Shown one piece after another: positions 35,459-44,340 of a stretch of 64,000 bases of DNA. The translations under genes and the position numbers were made by a program. The stretch is from JAHFUI01 sp039931615. Lineage in GTDB: Bacteria > Acidobacteriota > Vicinamibacteria > Vicinamibacterales > CAVVIG01. The stretch's first letter is position 1. Every line of letters starts with the position of its first letter. The notes under the pieces were generated by a model. That model saw nothing but the letters and a program-made list of their open reading frames with translations, did not search any database and was not told the DNA's origin. The stretch lies in the NCBI GenBank assembly GCA_039931615.1, contig JBDTRR010000014.1, positions 33,150-97,149 of the forward strand, in the 5' to 3' direction.

Positions 35459-37502
35459 GGGCGAACGCGATGTATGCGCCCGGCAGCGCCGCTCCGCCGC
35501 CCCTGCCCTCGCCGGCGCCCCTTCCCCCGGCCGTGTTGAACGTGGCGGGAAACGTGGCGTTCGGCTGAGCCACCGCCAGCACGACGAACTGCCGACCATT
35601 GACCTGATAGGTGGCCGGCATCCCCTCGGCGCCGTTCGGCAGACTGTGCACCCAGAGCTCCCGGCCCGTGGCGCGGTCGTAGGCGCGCACCTTCCGCTCG
35701 GGACCGGTGGCCAGGAAGATCAACCCGCCGGCGGTCACCAGCGGTGCGTTCCGGGGGAACTGCACCCCGGTATTGTTCGGGATCGTGTATTCCGGCGGCG
35801 CCTCTTGAACGCCGGTCGGAATCCGCCACGCGATCTCGCCGGTATTGAGATCGTACTTCACCATCTCGGACCAGGGCGGCGCCGACGCGGTCATTGCTCC
35901 GCCGGCAAAGTTGATGTTCATGAAGTTCACCGGCGACAGGAACTCGACCCGTTCGCCCCTCGCCGCGTCGACGAGCTCCTTCGCCTTCGCCATCAGTTCC
36001 GCCTTCTGCTCGGGCGTGACGATGGCATTGCCGGCGCCGCGCCCGCCACCGCCGCCACCGCGTGCCGCACCGGCTCCCGCGCCGCGGGCAGGCGCCGGCA
36101 AGGCGAGCCGGATCATCGTCGGCAGCGACTTGTGGACGACGTAGAACTCGCCGCGGTCGGGATCGACGGCACTGGTGCCGAAGTTGGCGCCGCCGTTGTG
36201 CCCCGGCATTTCCACCGAGCCTTCGAAACTCGGCGGCGTGAACAGTCCCTCGTTGCGATAGGTCCGCAGGCGCGCCCGCAGCTCATCCTGCGCCTCCTTC
36301 GGCAGGTACGGGTTGATGTCCTTTTCGGTGAACGACTGCCTGGCGAACGGCGCGGGCTTGGTCGGGAACGGCTGCGTCGGGGAAGACCACTCGCCGGGCA
36401 CGTCGGTCTGGGGCACAGGCCGCTCCTCGATCGGCCAGATCGGCTGGCCGGTCTTCCGATCGAAGACGTAGAGAAACCCCTGCTTCGTGGCCTGCGCGAC
36501 GACCTGGCGCGGGCTGCCGTTCTGTCGGATTGTCAGCAGCTTGGCCGACTGCGGAATGTCCCAGTCCCAGAGGTCGTGGTGAATCAGCTGCTGATGCCAG
36601 ATCCGCTTGCCGGTGCGGGCATCGATCGCGACGAGGGAGTTGGCAAACAGGTTGTTGCCCTTCCGATCGCCGCCGTAGAAGTCGTAGCGCGGGCTGCCGA
36701 ACCCGACGAAGGCGATGCCGTTCTCCTCGTCGACCGTGAACTCGCTCCAGTTGTGCCCACCGCCGCCCTGCCGCCAGTGGCCCGCCGGCCAGGTGTCGGC
36801 GCCGAACTCCCCTTCGTGCGGAATGACATGGAAGATCCAGGCGAGCTTGCCCGTCCGCACGTCGTAGGCATGGACGTCGGACGGCGGACCGCCGTAGCTC
36901 GATCCGCCGGGGAGCGGAATGATGAACAGGTTCTCGAAGATGCGCCCGGGGTTGCTGGTGCCGATCAGGCCGGCCGGCTTCCGCTCCATCGCCTCGCGCA
37001 GATCGACCCGGCCGTTGGTGCCGAACGAGGTAATCAGCTCGCCGTTCTGCGCATTCACGGCAATGACGTCGCCGCGCTGGAGGTAGATGAACCGGCGGTC
37101 GGATCGATCAGGACTCTCCCAGTAGTTCATCCCGCGCGCGCCCGACGGCGCCGCGCCTTCCCGGCGCCAGATCTCCCGGCCGGTTGCCGCATCGATCGCG
37201 GCCAGCGCGCCGCCACCCGCCGGGGTGTACATCACGCCGTCGACGATGACCGGATTGAAGATGCTGTTGCCGGTGATGGGATAGCTCCACGCCACCTGGA
37301 GCGCCGCCACGTTCCTGCCGTTGATCTGATCGAGCGCGGAGTACTGCGACGAATGCGCACCACCGGCATAGGACTGCCAGGTCGTGTAGGGTTTGGCCGC
37401 CGCACGACCAGGGCCGGCCGGCCCCGACTGCCCGGCCAGTGTCGCCAGCGCGATCGCCACCGCGAGTCCCGTCAGGGAGACGATTCCACCTGCTCGACGC
37501 AT
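35445..37502 (-). CDS. Exported PQQ-dependent dehydrogenase (quinoprotein propeller)
   Basis: 685 residues, ATG at 37502 with AAAGG upstream; signal peptide about 1-24. The mature protein is an eight-bladed quinoprotein propeller of the membrane glucose/quinate dehydrogenase type: YAGGAHSSQYSALDQIN, VAWSYPITGNSIFNPVIVD, PAGGGALAAIDAATGREIW, DVHAYDVRTGKLAWIFH, HHDLWDWDIPQSAKLL, and FLYVFDRKTGQPIW. The HHDLWDWD region is where PQQ-binding and catalytic Asp residues lie in relatives. A Gly/Ala/Arg-rich linker interrupts blades at about 475-500. It lacks a cytochrome domain, so it needs a separate electron acceptor. Transcribed with, and 55 bases after, the secreted-protein gene at 37558-39405. 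Confidence 0.9.
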   Translation of the reverse strand: MRRAGGIVSLTGLAVAIALATLAGQSGPAGPGRAAAKPYTTWQSYAGGAHSSQYSALDQINGRNVAALQVAWSYPITGNSIFNPVIVDGVMYTPAGGGALAAIDAATGREIWRREGAAPSGARGMNYWESPDRSDRRFIYLQRGDVIAVNAQNGELITSFGTNGRVDLREAMERKPAGLIGTSNPGRIFENLFIIPLPGGSSYGGPPSDVHAYDVRTGKLAWIFHVIPHEGEFGADTWPAGHWRQGGGGHNWSEFTVDEENGIAFVGFGSPRYDFYGGDRKGNNLFANSLVAIDARTGKRIWHQQLIHHDLWDWDIPQSAKLLTIRQNGSPRQVVAQATKQGFLYVFDRKTGQPIWPIEERPVPQTDVPGEWSSPTQPFPTKPAPFARQSFTEKDINPYLPKEAQDELRARLRTYRNEGLFTPPSFEGSVEMPGHNGGANFGTSAVDPDRGEFYVVHKSLPTMIRLALPAPARGAGAGAARGGGGGGRGAGNAIVTPEQKAELMAKAKELVDAARGERVEFLSPVNFMNINFAGGAMTASAPPWSEMVKYDLNTGEIAWRIPTGVQEAPPEYTIPNNTGVQFPRNAPLVTAGGLIFLATGPERKVRAYDRATGRELWVHSLPNGAEGMPATYQVNGRQFVVLAVAQPNATFPATFNTAGGRGAGEGRGGGAALPGAYIAFALPTP

Positions 37503-37557
37503 GAGATGACCTTTCGCGAAATCTCCGCGAGTAGCGCCCGTGCGGAGCGCCCCACGC

Positions 37558-39405
37558 TCAATGCCGGATTTGCGTGGCGGCCGCTGCCGTTTCGAAGCTC
37601 GTCTCGCAATTGCCTCGTTCGCTGATCAGACCCGCGTTCGCGCCGGTGCTGCGCCGGAGCACCCGCGTCGGAAACACCAGCGGCTCCGCCAGCACCTCCG
37701 GGTCCTCGAGCGTCAGGTCGTAGAAAATCGCATCGCCCTCACGCCTGAACTTCTCGATGATGTGCATCTCACTGGAATGGAAGTAACCGCCGCGCCCGAT
37801 CCATGTCGTGTCGACGAAGCCGATGGCGTCGAGCACGAGCGTGTCGCCCTCCCAGTGGCCCACCGTGTCGCCGAAGTAGGTGCTCGCGTACGAGGCGTCC
37901 GGGCCATGCTTGCGGCCATCAGTCGGGATCACCCGGAATTCCGAGAGTCCCCCGCCGGCGTCGCCAAATTGCCCGTAGAGGAACGTGATGTCGTCGGCCG
38001 TCTGGTAGATGCGCCGCGGCGAACCCTGACGCGGCAGCCCCAGCGGCTGGCACGTCATCACCGGATCTTCCTTGTTGGTCCACATGTCGAGCTGCTGGAC
38101 CTTGTCCCAGTGCTCCGGCTTGTAGAGAGGACGGCCCAACTGGCCGAACCGGGAAGGTGAGTAGAGCTCGAAATCCTCGGTCTGATTGGTGCCCCGGTTA
38201 CACGGTTTCTCCTGCGTCGGACCGCAGCGCCGACCGCCGCTACCCATGTAGTTCCCAATCCAGCCGATGTTGAATTCCGCCCAATTGCCCGACAGATCAG
38301 GATGCGCGCCGAGCCGTGGCGTGGGCGCCGTCGTGTTGTTTGGCGGCTCCTGCCTCGCGAACACGATCGCCGGCGCCTTCGTCGCGACGGTGATCGCCTT
38401 CTGCACGCTCGGCGGCACGGGCGCGACCACATACACATTGCCCGTCTCGGTCTCGCTCGTCGTCAGATCGCGGACCACCGCGCCGTTCTTCTTCTCAGTC
38501 AACCGGCCGGCGTAGAACACCTCGATCTTGTTCAGCGGGTTGTTCCAGTCCTGGTAGTCGCTGTAGGTGAACTCGGTCGTCGCCGCCCCCTGGGTGACGA
38601 CGACCTTCTCGGTCATGTACTTGGCATCGAGGGTGGCGGTGCCGGTGGCTCCCGGCACGCCGGGGATGGGGAAGGTCACCACCGGCTTGCCGGCGGCGTC
38701 CCACGCCACGGACGTGTTGCCGACCTTTGTCGCACCGTCGGCGATCACCGTGCCCGGGTTGGCGCCCAGCGTCCAGGTGTTCATGGTCCCGGCCAGCGCG
38801 GACTTCGGCGCGCCCTGCGGACTGGCCCAGATGCGGATCAGCCGCTCCTGCACGGCCGCCGGCATCGCCGCCGCCTTGCCCTTCGCACCGGCGATCTCGG
38901 CCCCCGGCGTGTCCTCGTTCCACGCAGATTGCCAGCTGACCACCTCGATGTTCGAGTAGGTCTGCGTGTTGGCGCGCGTGCAGGTGTAATTGATCCGCTG
39001 GCTGAGGGTCTGATAGTTGGTGCTGGCGCGATACTTCGAGAGCGTGCACGGCTGGCCGTCGACTTGAATGGTGCCGCCCTTGGCCTGATACTCGAGCGTC
39101 GCGACCATGTCGCGCTCGTCGGTTCCCTTCAACATGCCCTGGTGCCACATCCAGTTGAAGAGCACGGCCCGCAGGTCCCTGGCGCCGGCGGCGGGTGTAT
39201 AGGGCGCACCGGCGTTCGGGTCGTTGCCACGACCACGACCCTGTGCGCCGGCCGCAGCCCCCGCCCCGCCCGCGCCGCGGCCTTGAGCGCCCTGCGCACC
39301 CTGCCCGGCGGCAGGCGGAGCCTGCGTCGCAGCGGTCATCGGCACGCCGATCCCCAGCGCGCCAACGAGCGCAACCTTGACCAGGCCAGCTCTTCGAACA
39401 TCCAT
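37558..39405 (-). CDS. Large conserved secreted protein of acidobacterial type
   Basis: 615 residues from the ATG at 39405. Signal peptide about 1-28, then a Gln/Gly/Ala-rich low-complexity stretch (29-62). The N-terminal half includes RAVLFNWMWHQGMLKG, LEYQAKGGTIQVDG and paired Cys (CTLSKYR, YTCTRANTQTYSNI) and is not a family I can name. The C-terminal half contains DLSGNWAEFN, then a Cys-rich RRCGPTQEKPCNRG, FLYGQFG, HWEGDTLVLDAIGFVD and SSEMHIIEKFRR, the modules also present in the protein at 8255. Probably periplasmic or secreted and partner of the downstream PQQ dehydrogenase. No catalytic residues are evident. Confidence 0.82.
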   Translation of the reverse strand: MDVRRAGLVKVALVGALGIGVPMTAATQAPPAAGQGAQGAQGRGAGGAGAAAGAQGRGRGNDPNAGAPYTPAAGARDLRAVLFNWMWHQGMLKGTDERDMVATLEYQAKGGTIQVDGQPCTLSKYRASTNYQTLSQRINYTCTRANTQTYSNIEVVSWQSAWNEDTPGAEIAGAKGKAAAMPAAVQERLIRIWASPQGAPKSALAGTMNTWTLGANPGTVIADGATKVGNTSVAWDAAGKPVVTFPIPGVPGATGTATLDAKYMTEKVVVTQGAATTEFTYSDYQDWNNPLNKIEVFYAGRLTEKKNGAVVRDLTTSETETGNVYVVAPVPPSVQKAITVATKAPAIVFARQEPPNNTTAPTPRLGAHPDLSGNWAEFNIGWIGNYMGSGGRRCGPTQEKPCNRGTNQTEDFELYSPSRFGQLGRPLYKPEHWDKVQQLDMWTNKEDPVMTCQPLGLPRQGSPRRIYQTADDITFLYGQFGDAGGGLSEFRVIPTDGRKHGPDASYASTYFGDTVGHWEGDTLVLDAIGFVDTTWIGRGGYFHSSEMHIIEKFRREGDAIFYDLTLEDPEVLAEPLVFPTRVLRRSTGANAGLISERGNCETSFETAAAATQIRH

Positions 39406-39525
39406 GCGGATCTGCCTTTCCTCTGCGGTGCGGCTTCCGCCCACGGCGGAACGCCACGAGTTTAATCAACCGTCGACAAACGTCACAGGCGCCGCGTAGT
39501 CCTGGGCGCCGCGGCTGTCCGGCGC

Positions 39526-39990
39526 CTACTCCCAGATGGTCTGATGGGCGGCCGCCGCATAGGTCAAATCGAGGCACTGTCGAATGCCGGCGCGAAACAG
39601 GCTGGGTTTGACGTCGGCCTCTTCCTCCAGCGCGGCCAGCGCGGCCCGGGTCGCGTGGGTCGGCGGGTTGACGGCGGTTGGCACCACGGCCGTGATCGCG
39701 AGCGGACGATCGGGCCAGAGCCTCCTGATCTCGCGCACGCCGGCGAGGATCACGTCGAGGTTCGGACGGACTTGAGGCACGATGGCGTCGGCGGCGGCCG
39801 CGGCGTCGAGCATGACGTCGGCGATCGTCTTGTCGGCCCGCACGTGGAGCACATGTCCGATATTGCCCTGCGGGTCCGCGTCGACGAGAAGCACGCGGCG
39901 CCCGTTTCTCGCCAGGCCCGCCGCCAGGCGGACGGCGGTGGTGGTCTTGCCGACGCCGCCTTTCATGTTGACGACGGCGAGTATGCGCAT
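39526..39990 (-). pseudogene. ParA-family ATPase with internal deletion and early stop
   Basis: 154-codon frame. The N-terminus is a normal deviant-Walker ParA (MRILAVVNMKGGVGKTTTAV, Walker A KGGVGKTT at about 10-17; VLLVDADPQGN). At about residue 94 the sequence jumps from VRPNLDVILAG to REIRRLWPDRPLAIT, which in intact relatives lies about 80-90 residues later; the Walker B region and a core of the fold are lost. A TAG replaces the usual Tyr after QTIWE, and the following codons still read like the family's tail (APDSRGAQDY). So the gene carries both a deletion and a nonsense change. Confidence 0.72.
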
Positions 39991-40479
39991 GAGTCTGCGA
40001 ATTCTACTCGATTCAGCCAGCTGACCGATGACGGCTGGGAGGGGCGATCGGAGGCCGTCTCGTTGCCGGCGAAGACCACGCCGGAAGCGGCTCGCGGCCC
40101 TGTGCTATAAGGATTGCCATCATGGCAGAAAGGGTCGATGCTGGCGTGGTTGAACTTGCGATGCACTTCCATGACGTCCGCACGCTTCCACATCGGAGCG
40201 CGCGCCCATTGAGGGTCGCTCTGCCGATAGGGCCACTGTCTGCTGCGCGTCAATTTCATCGTCTTCCTGTCCATAGCGATTCCGTTAGCGGTGGCTGGGT
40301 TTACGGCCAGACCTGGTCCACCGGCGCGTCACTGGCACCAGTACTGTCCGGACCGGCAAGGGTCCCGGCTGACAGCCTCCTTCTGAGCTGACTCTACTCA
40401 GCAGAAGCTGCTGTCCGGTATTCTGTTCCGCACACCCGCGCCCGATCTACCAACTTATCAATTCACCAATTTGCCGATT
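39991..40479. other. Intergenic region, no confident gene
   Basis: About 490 bases. A minus-strand open frame starting at 40274 (MDRKTMKLTRSRQW, then KRADVMEVHRKFNHASID) could encode a short protein or remnant running into parA, but I do not recognise it. Confidence 0.4.
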
Positions 40480-40794
40480 TGTCTTGATTCGAGAGCATCG
40501 CTCCCCCTGCTGGCCAGGGGCCTGACCGATGATGTCCGTCGCGCCGCCTCCACTCTCGGGCGGCTGTACGGCGTCAACACGCTCGGGGCGGCTGCCGGCG
40601 CGCTCGGCAGCACCTGGCTGCTCCTCCCGCAGGCGGGAATGGGCGGCACCGTCCGCGTCGCCGCCCTCGTGAACATCGTTTGCGCCGCCGCCGCGATTCC
40701 GCTCGCGCTGGCCGCCCGGGATCGCGCCGCCGCTGCCGATGCGCGAGCGGTGCTGCCGCCCCATCCGGAAGGCGGGTCGAAATCCCCTCGATGA
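40480..40794 (+). pseudogene. Fragment of a fused MFS/spermidine-synthase protein
   Basis: In this frame TLGRLYGVNTLGAAAGALGS and QAGMGGTVRVAALVNIVCAA match the transmembrane part of fused MFS/spermidine synthase-like proteins (LGxLYGxNTLGAxxGAL...). Neither the N-terminal helices nor the aminopropyltransferase domain is present on either side, and no proper start precedes the conserved part. Interpreted as a leftover of a larger gene. Confidence 0.55.
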
Positions 40795-40923
40795 AGTCCG
40801 TCAAGCGCATCGGTGAACGTGGCGTCCTCATCGCCCGTGGTGTTCATGATGAGCCAGTGGGACCGTACAAGGTAGATACCAGTCAGGGCTCGCTCTAACA
40901 TCAACACTCTAGAGCGGATAATT

Positions 40924-40977
40924 TGGTTGCTGGGGCGGGATTTGAACCCGCGACCTTGGGTCATGAGCTCAACGACA
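40924..40977 (-). other. 3' part of an initiator-tRNA-like gene (possible att scar)
   Basis: On the minus strand the segment contains an anticodon loop CTCATGA (CAT anticodon), the T-arm GCGGG-TTCAAAT-CCCGC and a 3' end CCCAGCAACCA. This layout is closest to tRNA-fMet. The D-arm and 5' acceptor strand are missing to the right and the anticodon stem is imperfect (TTGAG against CCCAA), so it is not a working tRNA. A 3' tRNA fragment is a typical product of integration at a tRNA gene; the element would then lie to the right, over the accessory region. Confidence 0.6.
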
Positions 40978-41268
40978 AGTCTCAGATCGCTCTGAATTAT
41001 TCGTAATACTCGGCCGATTTCGAATCACAGAGTCTCCGATCATTTGCCCGCCCGCCGCTCCGGCCGACGCTCGGGCTTTCGAAGGTGTGATCCCGGCCCC
41101 ATTCCTGTCAGTGCACGGGCGATGACCGGCGCACGCCTTCTCGTCTCCCTCGCCGCTATTCGTTCGTGAAACCCGCGACGCGCCGACCCCGGCACGTCCC
41201 GTGCTCATTCATGCCGCGACGCGTTCCTTGTGTCGTTCCACCCATCGGCCAGCTGAAAGTCGTCCGCC

Positions 41269-42327
41269 ATGCGCCCACGCCGCGTCGCCCTCCAGTCATC
41301 TCGCTCGTTACGCCGGTGGCCCATGTGCCTGGGTCTGGTCGTCCTCGGCGTGCTCACGGTGAGCTGCGGCGATGTGTCCACCCCGACGCAGCCAGCGGGT
41401 CCGCTCGTCCAGAATGAAAGTCCGACCGCCAGCCCCACGCCCGCCCCGATCCCGCCGGCCGTTGGTCTGAACGTGTTCGCCGTCGTCGTCACCGGTGTCC
41501 CGTCCGCCATCACAGTTGGTGAGGCGGTGACCTTTGTCTCGCGCATCGATCATGCCGCAGGGCCGGTGACCTATGCCTGGGAGTTCGAGGACGGCCAGCC
41601 CCTGATGACGTCGTCGGCGCCGGCGATCACGTTCGGGCGATCGGGCCTCCATCACGTCACCCTGACCGCGCACGACACGGCGACGTCGGCGACGGCTGCG
41701 TTTGAAATAATGATCGCCCCGCGTCCCGCCGGTCCGGCGCCCACGCCGCCGCCGGCGCCGAGCTACGCCGTCACGCTGACCGCCTCGCCGGCGGCGGTCA
41801 CCGTGCAGGACAGCGCGACGTTGACCGCCACCATCGTCGCGCTCAACGGCGCACCCACGCCGACGAGCTATGCCTGGGACTGTGATGGCGACGCCCTCGC
41901 CGAGGAGAGGACCGACTCGGCGACCCACGTGTGTACCTACCCGACCGTGGGACCGGCGATGCGCTCGAGCGTGACGGTGACCAGCGGCACCGTGACGGGG
42001 ACCGGATCCACCACCCTTGCCGTGAACGCGGCGGCGCCGCTGGCCTTGGCGATCGCGGCCGCGCCTGGCGGCATCGTCGCCATTGGGGATCTCGTCCGGT
42101 TCACCGCGACCCTCACGTCGACCGGCGGGGTGCCGACGTTCGGAATCAGCTGGGAATGGGATGAGAACGGCGACGAGGTATTCGAGTTCGTGAGTCCGGC
42201 CCACAAGAACCCGGATTCGCGGGTGACCAGTTACGGCAGTGCCGCGGTGTTCACGCTCAAGGTGCGGGCCACGGACGCGGCCACGGAGCGGCAGGCGATC
42301 GGGACGCGGTTCGTGACGGTGCGATAG
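41269..42327 (+). CDS. Lipoprotein with PKD/Ig-like repeats
   Basis: 352 residues. A basic, hydrophobic N-terminus ends in a lipobox (LGVLTVSC, Cys at about 33), so it is probably a lipoprotein. A Pro/Thr/Ser linker is followed by three PKD/Ig-like domains of about 90 residues: FVSRIDHAAGPVTYAWEFED with SGLHHVTLTAHD; VQDSATLTATIVALNG with TSYAWDCDGD; and VRFTATLTSTGGVPTFGISW with VFTLKVRATDAATE. The domains are spaced by Pro-rich linkers. Expected to be exposed on the membrane as an adhesive or structural stalk. It stands alone just right of the tRNA fragment; no neighbours suggest a function. Confidence 0.78.
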   Translation: MRPRRVALQSSRSLRRWPMCLGLVVLGVLTVSCGDVSTPTQPAGPLVQNESPTASPTPAPIPPAVGLNVFAVVVTGVPSAITVGEAVTFVSRIDHAAGPVTYAWEFEDGQPLMTSSAPAITFGRSGLHHVTLTAHDTATSATAAFEIMIAPRPAGPAPTPPPAPSYAVTLTASPAAVTVQDSATLTATIVALNGAPTPTSYAWDCDGDALAEERTDSATHVCTYPTVGPAMRSSVTVTSGTVTGTGSTTLAVNAAAPLALAIAAAPGGIVAIGDLVRFTATLTSTGGVPTFGISWEWDENGDEVFEFVSPAHKNPDSRVTSYGSAAVFTLKVRATDAATERQAIGTRFVTVR

Positions 42328-42525
42328 GCTCCAGCTCCACGCTCTTCACGATCCCGCTCCCGCCGTGGCTCGCGCGCTGTCTCCCGGAGTGGGTGGTGCA
42401 TCCGCCGATTTCGTTCGAGGGCGATCACATCGTCATCGTGCCGCACCGGCCGGCGCGGAAACCTACAAAACAGAAGGCGGCGCGCGCATGAGCACCACGT
42501 CGACCAATCTCCCGCTCTATCGCTC

Positions 42526-42936
42526 ATGAAAGTGCGCGACCTCTTGAAGCGGCTGGCCGAGGACGGCTGGATCGACGTGAAGGGCGGCAAAGGCAGCCAT
42601 CGCAAGTTCACGCATCCGACGAAACCCGGCTATCTGACGGTCGCGTTTCACAGCAGCAACGCCGACATCGCGATCGGCACGCTAAAGAGCATCCTGAGAG
42701 CAGCGGGCCTGGACTGGGAATCCCCCATGAAATACGCAATTGTGATCGAGCGCGGACCGACGGGCTACGGGGCGACGGTGCCTGATCTTCCTGGGTGCGT
42801 CGCGGTGGGCGACTCGCTCGAGGACGTCCAACGGCTTATTCGCGAAGCCATCGATCAGCATGTCGCCTTCCTGCGCGAGCTGGGCCAGCCGATTCCGGCG
42901 CCAGCGACCGACGTCGCGTACGTCGACGTGGCGTAA
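42526..42936 (+). CDS. HicA-HicB in-frame fusion (toxin-antitoxin)
   Basis: 136 residues in one open frame. Residues 1-66 are a whole HicA mRNA-interferase toxin (MKVRDLLKRLAEDGW, catalytic His in GGKGSHRKFTH, ending TLKSILRAAGL). After a short DWESP link, residues 69-136 are a HicB antitoxin N-terminal domain (MKYAIVIERGPTGYGATVPD, LPGCVAVGDSLEDVQRLI, then the final PAPATDVAYVDVA). Normally hicA ends with a stop after the AGL helix and hicB starts separately. Here no stop intervenes, although the internal ATG (42727) could still start free HicB, with only a weak GGGAA before it. HicB's DNA-binding C-terminus is absent, as in short HicB forms. Downstream 300 bases hold no partner. Confidence 0.85.
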   Translation: MKVRDLLKRLAEDGWIDVKGGKGSHRKFTHPTKPGYLTVAFHSSNADIAIGTLKSILRAAGLDWESPMKYAIVIERGPTGYGATVPDLPGCVAVGDSLEDVQRLIREAIDQHVAFLRELGQPIPAPATDVAYVDVA

Positions 42937-43944
42937 CGAGGGACTCCCGGTGGTCCGCTCAACAGCACAATCGGGGGGCCTCCGAGGCACCCGCAGACTT
43001 GGAACTGCCCCCACTGTCGCGCGAAGACGACCGAGTCAATCGACGCCGGGTTCGTTGGGCACGTCGAACGCCCAAGTAAGCCCGCAGCGCTGAGACCCCT
43101 GTCTGAGACGTCTGAGACACGCCTCACCGCGGCCCGGCGATCTCCCCGCCGATCTTCGGACACACCGAGCGGCGGCGAGAGCTCCGAGCGGACGAGATTG
43201 AACTGGTCGAAGATGGTGAGAATCACGGCCTTGTCGAACACTGACAGCGAGTCGATGTAGCGTTGCGCCTCGAGCTGCGGCGTGAGCGGGGGCGTCGGGT
43301 CGAGCGCCGTCTGCGTGGCGGCGAGTCGGCCGGGGGCCAGTCGGCCGCTTTGTTGCGCGCCACTCGCCGCCCGCCCTGGGGGAGCGGTAGAGGACGGCGT
43401 CCCGCGGATGACAAGCAAGTGGATCATGACGTACGACGACTGCGCTGAACTTCGGACGTTGTACAAGGAGTGCCGCGTCATCCAAAGCGAACTGAGCTAC
43501 TCTGCCCGGTGCAGTTCATCGTGGCACCGAGATCGTGATTATCCGAGCGGGAATCCGCCTCCCAGGGATGTTTGAGCGACCTCGATTTTGGGGTCATCCC
43601 GGCTTCGAACTCTCCAATAAAAAGCGCAATTGGCTGAGGGCGTGCCAAGAATTCGTGCCAAAGCGACCCTTGGCACCCCTCGGAATTGTTCGGGAAACGT
43701 CGGGTCTCGTCGGATCGTGCCGGGAGCCCGAATCGTCGTGGTCGATTCGTGTTCGTACGTAAAAACGGCCCGTCAATACGGGCCGATTCAATTGGTCGCG
43801 GGGGCACGCAACCAGCGGTACTTGCAGCTGTGGAGAGGCGCGGCGTAGAGGGACGGGTCACGCAGCCTGCATTGTCGCGATGGAGTTGCGACCGATTCAG
43901 CGCGCCCCGAGGCATCTGAGGACAACGCAGGCTCGTTGATGTAT
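42937..43944. other. Accessory region without a recognised gene
   Basis: About 1 kb. Open frames on both strands are poor in coding character. One minus-strand frame near 43190-43340 contains RYIDSLSVFDKAVILTIFDQ, which looks like real protein but ends in unrelated sequence, and a plus-strand stretch near 43000-43070 encodes a CPHC motif. Both may be fragments of lost genes. A terminator hairpin lies at 43761-43785. Confidence 0.45.
43761..43785 (-). terminator. Rho-independent-type terminator
   Basis: Stem CGGCCCGT/ACGGGCCG with CAAT loop (43766-43785), followed on the minus strand by five T (43765-43761). It would end transcripts coming from the degenerate HEPN-like and HepT genes to the right. 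Confidence 0.7.
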
Positions 43945-44206
43945 TCAGACGTCGCCTTCGAGCAACATCATCGACCGCCCGTACCATCGGCGGTTGTCCG
44001 AATTGAACTCGTATTTCACGTCGCAGAGGAGATCGTGAAGGTCGACAAGCTTGTAGGATTTCAGGATGGATGTGGTTGCGGTAGTCGCGAAGCACCTGAC
44101 CCACGTCCTTTGCCGATTGGCGAATCCAGCCGAGTTCCTTAGCGACGTCGAGATAATCCTTCAGGCCCCATTCTTTAAGCGGCCTCGCCTTACCGGCCTT
44201 GTCCTT
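43945..44206 (-). pseudogene. Degenerate gene with a HEPN-like region
   Basis: On the minus strand, GLKDYLDVAKELGWIRQSAK and DVGQVLRDYRNHIHPE read as real protein; the RNHIHPE part recalls the RxxxxH-type helix of HEPN-fold proteins. One base shift later the frame continues with YKLVDLHDLLCDVKYEFNSD and stops at 43945. No start codon in a good context is present, and it overlaps the broken HepT frame, so it seems to be the tail of an otherwise deleted gene. Confidence 0.5.
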
Positions 44207-44340
44207 CGGAGCGGAATGAGGGCCAGGCGAAGGTTCTCGTCGCCGTCGTACGCGTCGCGGGGAAGTCCTCGGATCTTGGCCACCGCCGTCTGCGCCATGT
44301 CGAGCATATGCCCAACGTAGACGAGGTCACGCGGCGACAT
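44161..44340 (-). pseudogene. Truncated HepT (DUF86) toxin
   Basis: The first 43 codons (MSPRDLVYVGHMLDMAQTAV, then YDGDENLRLALIP) are a normal start of HepT/DUF86 proteins. The frame then becomes Arg-rich and stops at 44161, losing the helical core with the RxxxxH active motif. The ATG overlaps the end of the MNT gene by 14 bases, the usual order for MntA-HepT pairs. The toxin is therefore broken while the antitoxin remains. Confidence 0.68.

Noticed and set aside
35439..37625. 728-codon plus-strand frame opposite the PQQ dehydrogenase
   Set aside because: No conserved motif; the minus strand encodes a clear quinoprotein.
42348..42491. Small plus-strand frame ending at 42491 (contains IPLPPWLARCLPEWVVHPPI)
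   Set aside because: It reads like real protein but has no start codon in frame before running into the lipoprotein gene; could be a remnant, not enough to call.
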